Source of the DNA: DASZGI01 sp035938995
GTDB taxonomy: Bacteria > Actinomycetota > Actinomycetes > Streptomycetales > Catenulisporaceae
Assembly: GCF_035938995.1 (NCBI RefSeq)
Contig: NZ_DASZGI010000275.1
Span: 1 to 21,380, forward strand
DNA length: 21,380 bases
Reading direction: 5' to 3'
Part shown: positions 6,822 through 16,500 of the stretch, piece after piece
Position numbering within the stretch: the first letter of the stretch is position 1
Layout: each line of letters starts with the position of its first letter
Position numbers and translations under genes: made by a program
Notes under the pieces: generated by a model
Told to the model about the DNA's origin: nothing
Database searches by the model: none
What the model saw: only the letters and a program-made list of their open reading frames with translations

Positions 6822-8717
6822 CTACATGTCGGCCCGCTGCCATGAGGCGAGGACCATGGCCCGCTCGGTCGCCGCGAGGTGTGCGGCCGCGGCAAGCCAC
6901 GCTTTCGCGTAGCCGTCCGGGTCGGGGTCGGTGAGTCGGCCGAAGACGTCGCGGTCGCGGCGGTCGGCCTCCCGCACGAGTCGCGTCGCGAGGTCGGCGG
7001 CGGCGTTGAAGCCTGCCGCACGCAGCGGGGCGAAGGCCTCGCCGACTCGTCGTGTGTGGTCCGTGCGGTCCGCTCGGCGGACGGATTCAGCGACTGTCCT
7101 CCTACCGCCTGAGACGGCGAGTTCCACCAGGTGCCGGTAGCGCCACAGGGGCGAGTCGGCCATCGGGTCGAGTGGCACCGCGACCGGCTCAGGGGCCGGA
7201 CATGCCGACAGCGGGGGCAGGTGCGAGCCCTGGAGCCGGTCGTATCCGAGGTCTGCTCGGCCGAGCCACTCCTCCGGGAGCCGGAGCGTGGCCTCGGTGC
7301 TCGGGACCGGACCTGCGGCGAGCGGGCGCATGGTCGCGGCGCGGTCGGGGTCGAGCCGTCCGACGAGGCGGATCCGCAGCCCGGGACGCGACGCGAGTTG
7401 GCGCAGGTTGGAGGTGTACGCGAGGTCGGCGTGCGCGTCGGCCGGGATGAGGCGGATCAGTGTGCTGGAGGCCAATTCCCGCACGAGCAGATGGTCCCCT
7501 TGGCCCGAGAGGATTTCCACGTCGCAGGCCATGAGTTCGCGGGTCGCCTCGGTTCTTGCCTCGTCGTCGGCTGGTGTCACGGCGAGGCGCTGGGCTGCGA
7601 TGTCCGCGAGCGGGCGGTCGAGCAGGGAGCTGATCGGTCCGGCGGACCATGGCAGTCCGCTGAGCGGTGTGGCCCTGACCTCCTTGCCGGAGCCGAGGCG
7701 GCCGTCCGGGGACACGGTCGCGCCGTTGATCAGCAGTCCGCCGCGGGCCAGCTGTCCGTGATCGAGGCCGGCGGCCCCGATCGCGACCGGGGCCGTGGCC
7801 GCCGCGCGGGCCCGGCCCGGGCCGCCCGGCTTGACGTCAGAGGCCGAGTACCAGCGCCCGTCCTCGGCGAGCAGGTGCGTGACGACGCCGGCGTATCCGG
7901 TGGCGCTGATCACCGGCTCGCGGCAGACGCCGTGCACGCGCAGGGCTCCGCCGGGCTGGTAGGCGCGGCGGGCGACGCCGATCAGCGAGGGCTCGGTGTC
8001 GACCGCCGCGAGGAGCACGGTGGTGAGCAGGAGTTCGCGCAGCGCGGCGACGAGGTCGGCGAGGCGGTGTTCGGCGCGGCGGGCGCGTGCGCTGCGCAGA
8101 CCGTTGACGACGCGCAGCGCTGCGGCTTCGGCCCGGTGGAGGCCCGCGAGCCTCGCGGTGTGCGCGGCGCGCAGGAGCTCCGCTTGGGGCATTGCTCCGG
8201 CTGCGGGGATTCCTCCGGTGAGCACGGCTGCGGCGGCGGACCACAGCCCCGCTGCGGCAGAGATTTGAGCCGGGGTGACCTCAGACGCGGGAGGTGTCGG
8301 GGTAAGGGTGTCGGGGGTTTCGGGATCGGTTGCCGTGAGGGGGGCGGCGGCGGTAGGGGCAGAGGTGTGAGATTCGGGTTCTGCGATGTTTGACGCGACC
8401 GGGCAGGCGCCGAGGACGGCCGCGCGATGCAGGCAGCGCGGCGCGAGCAGGCAGGTGCAAGTCGCCTGATCGGCTTGCGTCACCGCGCCTTCGGGTCCGG
8501 GAGCGAGCGTGACGACGGCGTCCTCGCCGCAGGACACGCTGAATGTCCCGGCGTTGACGGCGACGGGTTCGGCGGCGTACTGCTCCGTCGCGGCGTCGAG
8601 TTTCTTGCGCAGGCGCGGGGACAGGCTTTCGATGGCGGCGGCGACCACGTCCGGGGCCGCTGGGGGGAGCGCGGCCGACGCGGCATCCGGGGCGGCTGGC
8701 GCGGCGGCGGCGGTCAT
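6822..8717 (-). CDS. SWIM zinc-finger protein (YehQ-like)
   Basis: 631-residue protein, last gene of the MoxR/VWA block. A SWIM-type metal site is visible near the N-terminus: C87-T-C89, five residues, C95-L-H97, i.e. CxC...CxH, with a spacer at or just below the usual minimum. SWIM domains bind nucleic acid or protein. The long remainder (about 150-631) is conserved with SWIM proteins of this gene set, including REPVISATGYAGVVTHLLAEDGRWYSASDV split by Gly residues and SPLWRYRHLVELAV near the end, but has no known activity. Translation is coupled: its ATG (8715-8717) overlaps the TGA of the DUF5682-VWA gene. The stop at 6822-6824 sits at the junction with a broken acetyltransferase, so the last few residues may not be native. 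E. coli YehQ is the likely counterpart by position and motif. Confidence 0.85.
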   Translation of the reverse strand: MTAAAAPAAPDAASAALPPAAPDVVAAAIESLSPRLRKKLDAATEQYAAEPVAVNAGTFSVSCGEDAVVTLAPGPEGAVTQADQATCTCLLAPRCLHRAAVLGACPVASNIAEPESHTSAPTAAAPLTATDPETPDTLTPTPPASEVTPAQISAAAGLWSAAAAVLTGGIPAAGAMPQAELLRAAHTARLAGLHRAEAAALRVVNGLRSARARRAEHRLADLVAALRELLLTTVLLAAVDTEPSLIGVARRAYQPGGALRVHGVCREPVISATGYAGVVTHLLAEDGRWYSASDVKPGGPGRARAAATAPVAIGAAGLDHGQLARGGLLINGATVSPDGRLGSGKEVRATPLSGLPWSAGPISSLLDRPLADIAAQRLAVTPADDEARTEATRELMACDVEILSGQGDHLLVRELASSTLIRLIPADAHADLAYTSNLRQLASRPGLRIRLVGRLDPDRAATMRPLAAGPVPSTEATLRLPEEWLGRADLGYDRLQGSHLPPLSACPAPEPVAVPLDPMADSPLWRYRHLVELAVSGGRRTVAESVRRADRTDHTRRVGEAFAPLRAAGFNAAADLATRLVREADRRDRDVFGRLTDPDPDGYAKAWLAAAAHLAATERAMVLASWQRADM

Positions 8718-11700
8718 GGGCGTTCTCCGCGCAAACGGTCGCCGACCCAGCGGGCCAGGGCGAGGGGGCTGAGTGCGGCCACCGGCATTCCGGCCGCGAC
8801 GAGCTGTTGGGCGACCGGTACCGAATAGCGCGGCGTGCCGGCGTCGTCGAGGGCTGCGCAGCCCATCAGGTGCACGCCGGATCCGGCCAGGGCGCGGACC
8901 TCGGCGAGCAGGCCGCCGAGCGGGAAGCCTTCTTCGAAGTCGCTGACCACCGCGATGAGGGTCCGGCTGGGCACGGTGACGAGTTCGCGGGCGCGCGCGA
9001 GCCCGGCGGCGATGTGCGTGCCGCCGCCGACCCGCACTTCCAGCAGCAGGGACAGCGGATCGCTGACGCGGTCGGTCAGGTCGATGACCTCGGTGGAGAA
9101 GGCGAGGAAGTGCGTGGAGAGGGTCGGCACGCCGCCGAGCACCGCAGCGGTGAGCGCGGACCAGACCACGGACGCCTCCATCGATCCGGAGACGTCGACC
9201 ACCAGGATCAGCCGCCAGTCGGCCTCGCGGCGGGCCCGGGTGCTGAACACCGGCCGTTCGGGGACGACGACGGTGCGCCCGTCGTCGAAGCGGCGGGTGT
9301 GCACGAGGTTGGCGCGCAGGGTGCGCGGCAGGTCGAGGCGGCCGCCGGGACGCCGGGTCGGGCGCGGGGTGGCCAGTCCGGTCAGCGCGGGCCGCAGCCT
9401 GGTGGCCAGCTCGCGGGCGAGTTCGTCGACGAGGCGGCGCACCAGCGGGCGCAGCTTGGCGAGCTGCTGCTCGGGCATGCCTCCCGCGAGGGAGAGGACG
9501 GCGGTGAGCAGCTCGACGGAGGGGCGGACCGAGGCGGGGTCGAGTTCGGCGAGCACGTCGCCGCGGCCTGATTCGGCGGCGCGGCCCAGCACCTCTTCGC
9601 GGACCTCCGCGCCGAAGAGCGCGTCCAGCTCCTGCGCCCACTCGCGTGCGGTGGGGAAGGACGCTTCCTGACCGGCGCCGTGCGGATCGCTCGCGCCGCC
9701 GCCGATCCCGTCGGCGCCTTCGCCGCTGCCCGCGCCGTACAACTCGTCGAGCGCGTGGGCGTAGCGGCGGGCGCCATCGGGGAGTCGGGAGGATTCGCGG
9801 CCGAGCAGAAGACGCCACCGGTCCGCGGGGGAAAGGCGGTGCGTGGGTGATGTCCGGTTCATGCGGACGTCCGATTCAGGGGCCGATGTCTCGCCGGATG
9901 CGCCGTCGGGGATGGGGGGCGGGCCGACGGCGAGGCTCTCGGGGAGCGGGATCCGCAGCGCGCGCAGCACGGCGAGGCCGGCCGCATCGGCCGCCGCCCA
10001 TATGGCCAGCAGCTCGGGTGACGCCGCGAGGGTGAGGTCGAGGCGGTCGCCGAGGCGCTCGGTCACCGTGCTCAGCAGCCGGTCGCGGGCGGCCGGGGCG
10101 AGGGTGCCGAATCCGCCGCGCAGCGCGGGGAGCCGGGCGAGGAACTCGTCATCGGTCAGGGCGTCGACCCGGTCCAGCACGTGGTCGAGGGCGGCCGGTG
10201 CCGACTGCAACAGCGGTCCGGCGGCCGACAGGAGGCCGGTGAGCAGCCGATAGAGCCGGCGGCGGGCGTCGATCCCGGTGGCCGCGTCGACCCAGCCGGC
10301 CGCGCGGATGCCGAGTTCGTCCGCGGCGTCCAGGTCGAGCAGGACTCTGACCGCGAGCGCGGCGCCCTGGATCAACGGGGAGCCGGTGTGCGCGAGCCGG
10401 CCCAGGGCGTCGTCGAGGCGCAGGCCCAGTCGTTGTTCGGCGGCGCGTCCGGCTAGGACGACGAGGGCGGCGGCGTCGGCGGGGTCGTCGCTTCCGGCCA
10501 GGCCGGGCAGCATGCGGACGGCGGCCTCGAGGAGCGTGTCGGTGAGCGTGGCGGCCTGATCGCGGCTCTGTTCGGTGGTGCCGGGCAGGTGCCGTCTGCG
10601 CAGTGCGTCCATCAGATCCAGCGCGCCGAGCAGTTCCGGCAGCGTCGCGCTCGCCGGAAGGATCTCGGCGGCATCGGCGAGTCGATCCGTGACCAGTTCG
10701 GGCAGGTCGCAGCGGGCCGCGGCCTGCAGGTTGCCCAGAACCAGCGCGCAGGTCGCGCCGCCGTCGGCGGATTCGCGGCGGAACTGTTCGCGCAGCGTCC
10801 CGGCCGCCGCCTGGGCCGCGGTGACGCCGCGCACGCCCGCCAGGTCGAGCCGCGCGGGCACGGCCGGGCTCCAGGCGAGCCGCCACCGGGTGGTCAGCGC
10901 GGTCCCGTCGCCGGTCCCGGCCACCTCGGTCGGCTCGCCGTACCCGGCGCCGCAGATCAGCAGGCGTTGCAGCAGGACCTCGCGGCGCGCGTCGAGTGCG
11001 GAGCGCAGCGGGTCGAGCCGGACCTCGCGCGCTGCCGGGTCGCCTGGGTCCGGCAGGCGCAGTTCGGTGAGTTCGGTCTCGACCGCGGGGCCGAGGCCGG
11101 AGCGGGGTGTGCCTGGAGCCGTTCTGCCGCGGCCCGATCCGACCATCACGGCGTCGAGGGCGCGGGCGAGGGCGCGGCCCCGGCCCAGCGGTTCCCCCTG
11201 GCCGAGCACGGTGGTGACGGCCTCGAGCAGTTCGCCGCGTCCGGGCGCGGGCAGCGTGCGCAGCCGGGCCAGGTCGCAGGCGGTCCGCAGTGTCTCGGCG
11301 GCTTCGCCGGTACCGGCGGTGTGTCCGGCCGCGCGCAGCGCCCGGCAGAGTTCTGTGATGGCGGTCGCGGCGGCGTCGCCGACGTGATCCGGGTCGCCTC
11401 CGGCAGCGAAGACGGCCTGCTGCCATCGTGGATCCCTGATGCCGGCCGGATATCCGGAGCGGGAGTCCAGCAGGTCGAAGGCATAAGGGACCAGCGATGT
11501 GACGAGCGGCGCGGCTGCGGGACCGGGCTCTGCCTCGGGATCGGTCGGCGTGTCAGGGATCGCGGCCAGCGCAGAGGCGTGGAAGGACCCGATGACGGCG
11601 GCGATGCGCCGTCCCCCTGCCGAGGCCGCCGCGATCACCTTCCGCATGTGTGCTTCGCGGGCCAGATCCCGCGCCTCGACGCCGTTCCGGTTCGTCGCGT

Positions 11701-12337
11701 CCTGACGCAGCGCCCAGCCGACGCCGAGCGCCGCACGGCGGACCGCTTCGGGGGCGCAGCCGGGCGCGAGGACCTCGACCGAGCGGTCCCACAGGTCGTC
11801 GCCGTCGCGGCCGGTGCCCGCTCCGGACAGGCCGTCGGCGTATGCGGTGCTGAGGCCGGTGCTAGCGGGCGACTGGTCTTGGGACGGCGGCTCGTCGGCG
11901 GCGGTGTCGGTGTCTGGGGCGGACCATGCGCGGTCTGACATCGGCAGGTCGCAGCACAGTACCTCGACGCCGCGATCCCGGGCCCAGCGCACCGCCGCCA
12001 GTTCGGGCGAGAAGTCGGCGAACGGGTAGAAGGCCAGTCGTCCGTCCTCGTCCGCCCCGGCCAAAGCGACCGGGGCGATGGTGTCCGGATGGGCCAGGTG
12101 CGGCAGCCAGTGCTGGAAGTCGGTCGGCAGCTCAACGCAGACCACCTCGGCCCCCGACGCGTCCAGGAGGGCCGGGACGACGGCGGCGAGAGCCGGGCTG
12201 TGGTGCCGTACCCCGAGCAGGTAGGGCCGGGTGCAGGCGGCTAGATCGTCGACCGCGCCGCGCGGATCGGCCCGCAGCCCTGTCGACTCGGTGTTCGATG
12301 GCCGAGCGGTGTACGTCGGCGACAGAACGGCGGTCAA
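8714..12337 (-). CDS. DUF5682 (YehM-like) fused to VWA domain (YehP-like)
   Basis: One uninterrupted frame of 1207 residues joins two proteins that are separate in E. coli. Residues 1-825 are DUF5682: GVRHHSPALA (42-51), E69 in VCVELP, FYPFADFSPE, VLCCDLP, REAHMRKVI and IGSFHASAL near 250. The paired His and Glu pattern resembles the EreA/TIKI/ChaN-type fold, which is an inference. Residues 826-1207 are a VWA protein beginning MNRTSPTHRLSPADRWRLLL, with an intact metal-ion-dependent adhesion site: DVSGSM (about 1046), GGGTHIAAGLARA and VVSDFEEG. Its 382 residues match the usual length of the free-standing VWA protein. The start is TTG at 12337, overlapping the moxR stop (TTGA), with GGGAG 8 nt upstream; no ATG or GTG lies before the conserved GVRHH core. 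No Shine-Dalgarno precedes the internal ATG at 9862, so a fused product is more likely than separate translation. Confidence 0.85.
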   Translation of the reverse strand: MTAVLSPTYTARPSNTESTGLRADPRGAVDDLAACTRPYLLGVRHHSPALAAVVPALLDASGAEVVCVELPTDFQHWLPHLAHPDTIAPVALAGADEDGRLAFYPFADFSPELAAVRWARDRGVEVLCCDLPMSDRAWSAPDTDTAADEPPSQDQSPASTGLSTAYADGLSGAGTGRDGDDLWDRSVEVLAPGCAPEAVRRAALGVGWALRQDATNRNGVEARDLAREAHMRKVIAAASAGGRRIAAVIGSFHASALAAIPDTPTDPEAEPGPAAAPLVTSLVPYAFDLLDSRSGYPAGIRDPRWQQAVFAAGGDPDHVGDAAATAITELCRALRAAGHTAGTGEAAETLRTACDLARLRTLPAPGRGELLEAVTTVLGQGEPLGRGRALARALDAVMVGSGRGRTAPGTPRSGLGPAVETELTELRLPDPGDPAAREVRLDPLRSALDARREVLLQRLLICGAGYGEPTEVAGTGDGTALTTRWRLAWSPAVPARLDLAGVRGVTAAQAAAGTLREQFRRESADGGATCALVLGNLQAAARCDLPELVTDRLADAAEILPASATLPELLGALDLMDALRRRHLPGTTEQSRDQAATLTDTLLEAAVRMLPGLAGSDDPADAAALVVLAGRAAEQRLGLRLDDALGRLAHTGSPLIQGAALAVRVLLDLDAADELGIRAAGWVDAATGIDARRRLYRLLTGLLSAAGPLLQSAPAALDHVLDRVDALTDDEFLARLPALRGGFGTLAPAARDRLLSTVTERLGDRLDLTLAASPELLAIWAAADAAGLAVLRALRIPLPESLAVGPPPIPDGASGETSAPESDVRMNRTSPTHRLSPADRWRLLLGRESSRLPDGARRYAHALDELYGAGSGEGADGIGGGASDPHGAGQEASFPTAREWAQELDALFGAEVREEVLGRAAESGRGDVLAELDPASVRPSVELLTAVLSLAGGMPEQQLAKLRPLVRRLVDELARELATRLRPALTGLATPRPTRRPGGRLDLPRTLRANLVHTRRFDDGRTVVVPERPVFSTRARREADWRLILVVDVSGSMEASVVWSALTAAVLGGVPTLSTHFLAFSTEVIDLTDRVSDPLSLLLEVRVGGGTHIAAGLARARELVTVPSRTLIAVVSDFEEGFPLGGLLAEVRALAGSGVHLMGCAALDDAGTPRYSVPVAQQLVAAGMPVAALSPLALARWVGDRLRGERP

Positions 12338-13500
12338 CTCAGCGTCTCCCGCAGATCCCACAGCCGCCGCCACAGCGCCGAGCCGTCCTGCGCGCGGCGG
12401 CGCACCGGCCCGTCCCAGTAGCCGAGCAGCCGCCCGTGGTCGGCCGGGTCGTCCTTGCGGACCACGCCGAGCAGGTGGCCGGGCACGAGGTCGAGCACGT
12501 CCCCGGCGGACAGGTACGCGGCGGCGAGCCCGAGCGACGCGGTGACCTGGACCGCCTCCGCCGTGGACATGACGGTTCCCGGCCGCTCGACGTCCCAGCC
12601 CTCCGCCGACCGGCCCTCGCGCAGATCGCGGAAGACGGTGACCAGCGCGTCGAGCACCGAGTCGTCGACCGAGTACCCGGCGCCTGCCCGCTCGACCGCC
12701 GCCGTGGCCTGGCGGCGCACCAGTTCGGTTTCCGCCGCGGCGTCGGCGATCGGGTGGATGGTCTCGAAGTTGAAGCGCCGCTTGAGGGCGGCGGACATCT
12801 CGGAGACGCCCCGGTCGCGCAGGTTCGCGGTCGCGATCACGGTGAAGCCGGGGACGGCGGCGACCGAGCCCTGGCCGTCCTCGCCGCCGTTGAGCTCGGG
12901 GATGCTGACCCGCCGGTCGGACAGGATCGAGACGAGTGCGTCCTGCACTTCGGGCAGGCAGCGGGTGATCTCCTCCACCCGGGCTGCCCGCCCGGTGCGC
13001 ATCGCCGTGAGCACCGGCGAGTCGACCAGCGCCTGCGGGGTCGGGCCCTGGGCGAGCAGCAGCGCGTAGTTCCAGCCGTAGCGGAAGGCGTCCTCGGTGG
13101 TGCCCGCGGTGCCCTGGACGGTCAGGGCACTGGTTCCGCAGACGGCCGCCGCGAGCAGTTCGGACACCATCGACTTGGCGGTGCCGGGCTCGCCGACCAG
13201 CAGCAGGCCGCGCTCCCCGGCGAGGGTGACGACGCACCGCTCGACCAGGGCGCGCTCGCCGACGAACTTGACCGGGATGGTCATCCGCTCGGGCAGCGTC
13301 TCGTGCGGCTTGGGCAGCTTCAGCGCCTCGCCGCCGCTGCCGCAGATGAAGGTGACGACAGCGCGCGGGGTCAGCGCCCAGCGGGGCGGGCGTGGACCGT
13401 CGTCGTAGGCTGCCAGGAACGCCAGTTCGTCGGCGTACCGCTCCTCGGCCGACAATATCTGCCGGGCGGCGTGGGCACCCGTCTCACGGGTGGGGGGCAT
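12334..13500 (-). CDS. MoxR-family AAA+ ATPase, YehL subfamily
   Basis: 388-residue AAA+ ATPase thought to act as a chaperone or remodelling motor with VWA partners. Walker A is GEPGTAKS (103-110), of the MoxR type. The Walker B segment reads ARVEEITRCLPEVQDAL (173-189), with Glu in place of the usual Asp, as I recall for the YehL group. Sensor 1 is TANLRDRG (N226) and the arginine finger lies in ALKRRFNFE (R241/R242). The GTAGTTEDAFRYGWNYALLL stretch (129-148) also fits YehL rather than MoxR proper or RavA. ATG at 13500 has AGAGGA about 7 nt upstream and lies 47 nt after the stop of the 1640-residue gene. The stop overlaps the DUF5682-VWA start. Activity is known at family level; the client is not. 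Confidence 0.92.
   Translation of the reverse strand: MPPTRETGAHAARQILSAEERYADELAFLAAYDDGPRPPRWALTPRAVVTFICGSGGEALKLPKPHETLPERMTIPVKFVGERALVERCVVTLAGERGLLLVGEPGTAKSMVSELLAAAVCGTSALTVQGTAGTTEDAFRYGWNYALLLAQGPTPQALVDSPVLTAMRTGRAARVEEITRCLPEVQDALVSILSDRRVSIPELNGGEDGQGSVAAVPGFTVIATANLRDRGVSEMSAALKRRFNFETIHPIADAAAETELVRRQATAAVERAGAGYSVDDSVLDALVTVFRDLREGRSAEGWDVERPGTVMSTAEAVQVTASLGLAAAYLSAGDVLDLVPGHLLGVVRKDDPADHGRLLGYWDGPVRRRAQDGSALWRRLWDLRETLS
12346..12350 (-). promoter_or_regulatory. ribosome binding site deciding a TTG start
   Basis: Read on the - strand this is GGGAG, inside the 3' end of the MoxR gene and 8 nt before the TTG at 12337-12335. It supports TTG as the real start of the DUF5682-VWA gene, because no ATG or GTG codon in that frame falls between here and the conserved domain. 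Confidence 0.6.
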
Positions 13501-13547
13501 CGGTTTGTCCTCTTCCAGGAGTTCGTCAGGGCCGGATGCGCTGCGGC

Positions 13548-16500
13548 TCAGCGGCGGCGGGTGCGGGCGCGGGAGACTTTGAGCTCTTCGAAGCGCGGGC
13601 CGTCGCCCTCCCGGACGCGCTGCCAGGCCCGCCGGTAGAGCTGTGCGGCCGGCTCGGTCGGCACGAGCGCGCCGAGCACCGGCCAGTTCTCGTCGACCAG
13701 CGCGCCGAAGAAGGGCGTCTTCCACTGTTCGATCGGGAGGTGCGGCGCCTTGAGCGCGGTCCAGCCGCCGGGCAGGAACAGCGAGCGTCCGGCGCGCGGC
13801 CGGGTCGCCTCCACCACCAGGTCCGTCGCGGCCAGTTCGGTGCGCGCCGCCGCCAGCCGCGCGGGCTTCCAGCCGGTCCATCGGGCGACGTTGCGATCGG
13901 TCGGGTCCGGCATCGCCAGCAGCATCAGGTACAGCGCGGCGGCATCCTCGCCGAGTCCGTACTCCTTCGCCGCCTCGGCGACCGTGTCGGGCACCGAACG
14001 CGTCGGATCCTGCGGCGACCAGGTGCCGTCCTTGTCCCGTTCCCCCGCGACCGGGTCGCCCGGGTCGGCCAGCAGCGCCGCGAACTGCGGATCGCGGACG
14101 AGCGCGAGTGCGACCTCGAACGGGAATGGCGTCTGGCTGTCGCCGCGCAGGACGGGCAGGTAGGGGTCGCTTCCGGCCGGATCCAGCAGCGACACCCGGA
14201 CCGCGGGCATCGGCTGCTCGTCATGGGTGGCCAGGATGACCGCGCCGTACCGCTCGAAGTTCTTGCCGACCTCGCTGGGCGCGCCCGCCGCCTCCCGGAA
14301 TCCGGGCAGATTGACATACCGGCTGAGGCTGATCATCAGCTCGGGGTGCGCCAGGCGGGCGCTCAGGGCGCTGAACGCCGCGGGCAGGCCGGCGCGGATC
14401 GGGTCCCCGGCCGGGAGCCGGTGCGCGAGCCAGGCCATCAGTGCCGTGCCGCCCATGAGCGTCGCCGCGGTGAACCCGACCGCGTCCTTCTCGACCGGTT
14501 CGACCCGGTCGCCGTGCACCGCCCAGGCCAGGTCCCGGCTCAGCTCCGGGGATGCCGCCGGGTCCAGCAGGGCGGGCAGCGACTGCGGCGGCGCCCAGCC
14601 CGTCCGGATCGCGCGGACGGCCTCGGCCAGCAGTGCTTCGGGGACGGCGGTGCGCTTGCCGACCCTGCGGTTCCACACCTCCGCCGCGGCGGCCGCGTCC
14701 GGTCCGTGGGTCCACAGCCGGGCGGGGTCGGCGGGCAGCAGCGCGGCGACGACGGCGCGCCGCACCTCGGCGTCGACCCGGCGTAGCTGGTCCCGGGCCA
14801 CCTTGATCTCGGCGGCCTTCGAGCCGAGCACGGCCCGCGCCTCGGCCGACAGGCTGGTGCGGTCGGTCTCCTCCACGCCCGGCAGTCCGGCCGTCACCAG
14901 GCGGGCCTCGGTCAGCGTGGTCCCGGTCAGGCGGGCGAACTGCTCGGCCGCCTCGGAGAACCAGGGTGCCGGGCCGCGCTGCGCCGCCTCGGTGAGGAAG
15001 GCGGTGAGCCAGCCGGCCTCGCGCCGCTCGCCGACCGGGTTCGTGCCGCGCAGTTTGTACGGCGCCGGGATGTCGAAGCGGCCGGCCGGGTCGTGGTAGA
15101 GCGCGGTGAAGTCGGCGCCGTTGTCGCCCCACTCCGAGCCGACGACGGCGAGCAGGCCGCCGCCCGCCGTCGGGAGCAGCCCCTGCCAGGAGCCCGAACG
15201 CCGGTCTCCGTCCGGCGTGTTGAGCAGGCGGTCCGGCAGGAAGACGGCGACCCGGCGCCACGGCGTGCGGTCCGCCGGGACGGCGAGTCCGGCCTCGTCG
15301 AAGACCCGCAGCACCTCGCGCAGCGCGTCGGCGACCTCCGGCTCCGTGATCGGGGACGCGGCCCGGAGCGCCAGGGCGGAGCAGCCGTCGAGTAGCGCGA
15401 ACCACCAGCCGACCGCCGTCGACGGCAGCAGCGGGCCGTCCAGGTGCAGCGGGATCTTCGCGTCAGCCTGTGGCGCCTCGCGCAGCGCCTCGCCGATCAG
15501 CCGCAGCTGGCGGAAGACCCCGTCGCCGTTCTTGCCGTGGCTCCAGTACAGCCGGGACGCGCCGAGGCTGAGCAGCGGCTCGGCCAGCACATGATCGTCC
15601 GGGCCGAGGGGTCCGGTGTCCCGGCCGCCGCCCGCGAGCGCGCCGTCGAGCCGCGCGGCGACCTGATCGAGCGTCGCCTGCTGCTCGGCCGCGTAGCGCA
15701 CGACTCCGGTGATCCCGGCGAGCAGTTTGCGCTTGGTGACCTGAGGCAGCAGCTCGGCGATCAGGTCCGCCAGCCGGTCGTGGGCCTTGCTCGCGGTGCG
15801 CTGCTCGGTCCCGGCCTTGAGCAGCAGCCCGACCTGGGCGTCGTCGATCCGGCGCAGCAGCGCGGAGCCTTCGGGGTCGCGCGGCCGCATGCAGTGCCAG
15901 AACGAGGTCGGCGGCAGGATCCGGGTGCCGCGGCCGAAATCGCCCGGCGCGCCGTCGGTCCTGGCCTCGGCGGTGGTGACGCCGTCCGCGTCGATGATCG
16001 CCACCTCGTAGGAGCCGCGCACGAGCGCACTCGGGCGGCCGTCGTCGCCGCCGGGCACCGGCATGGCGCGGACGGGGCGCGGCGAGCCTTTGGGCACCGT
16101 GACTTCGATGCCTGTCAGGTTCCGTCCGCGCATCGAGCCGTCGGGAAGGGTCAGGACGCACCAGCCGTGCTGGCCGTCGCCGAGGGGCCGCAGCGTGCCG
16201 ACATGGAACTTGCTGCCTGGGGGCGCGTCACGGAGGGTGTCGTTGAAGAAGGCGGGATTGCTTCTGCGGCCGCGCTGCCCGGTTGAGGGGTCGTATTCGA
16301 ACCAGCCGTTGCTGCCGTTGTCCGAAGTGTCCGGGCCCCACACCCAATAGGAGGTGCCGTCGCTCAGGACTGCGGCTTCCCTCGGGACGACGGTGTCGCC
16401 GCGGTGCAGCACTCCCCCGCCGACCGCCCGGCCGCCGCCGGGCAGCGGCACGGTGGGGTTGAGGCTGTGGTACCAGTCCATGCGGATGCCGTGGGTGGAC

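Noticed and set aside
7131..8393. Long + strand frames opposite the SWIM, VWA, DUF5682 and MoxR genes (also 10589-11938 and 11926-13638)
   Set aside because: Low-complexity Gly/Arg/Asp-rich translations that mirror the codon bias of the real - strand genes; the opposite strand has clear domains.
12338..13237. Upstream extension of the DUF5682-VWA frame
   Set aside because: It lies inside the MoxR gene in another frame and is Arg/Gly-rich; TTG 12337 with its ribosome site is a better start.
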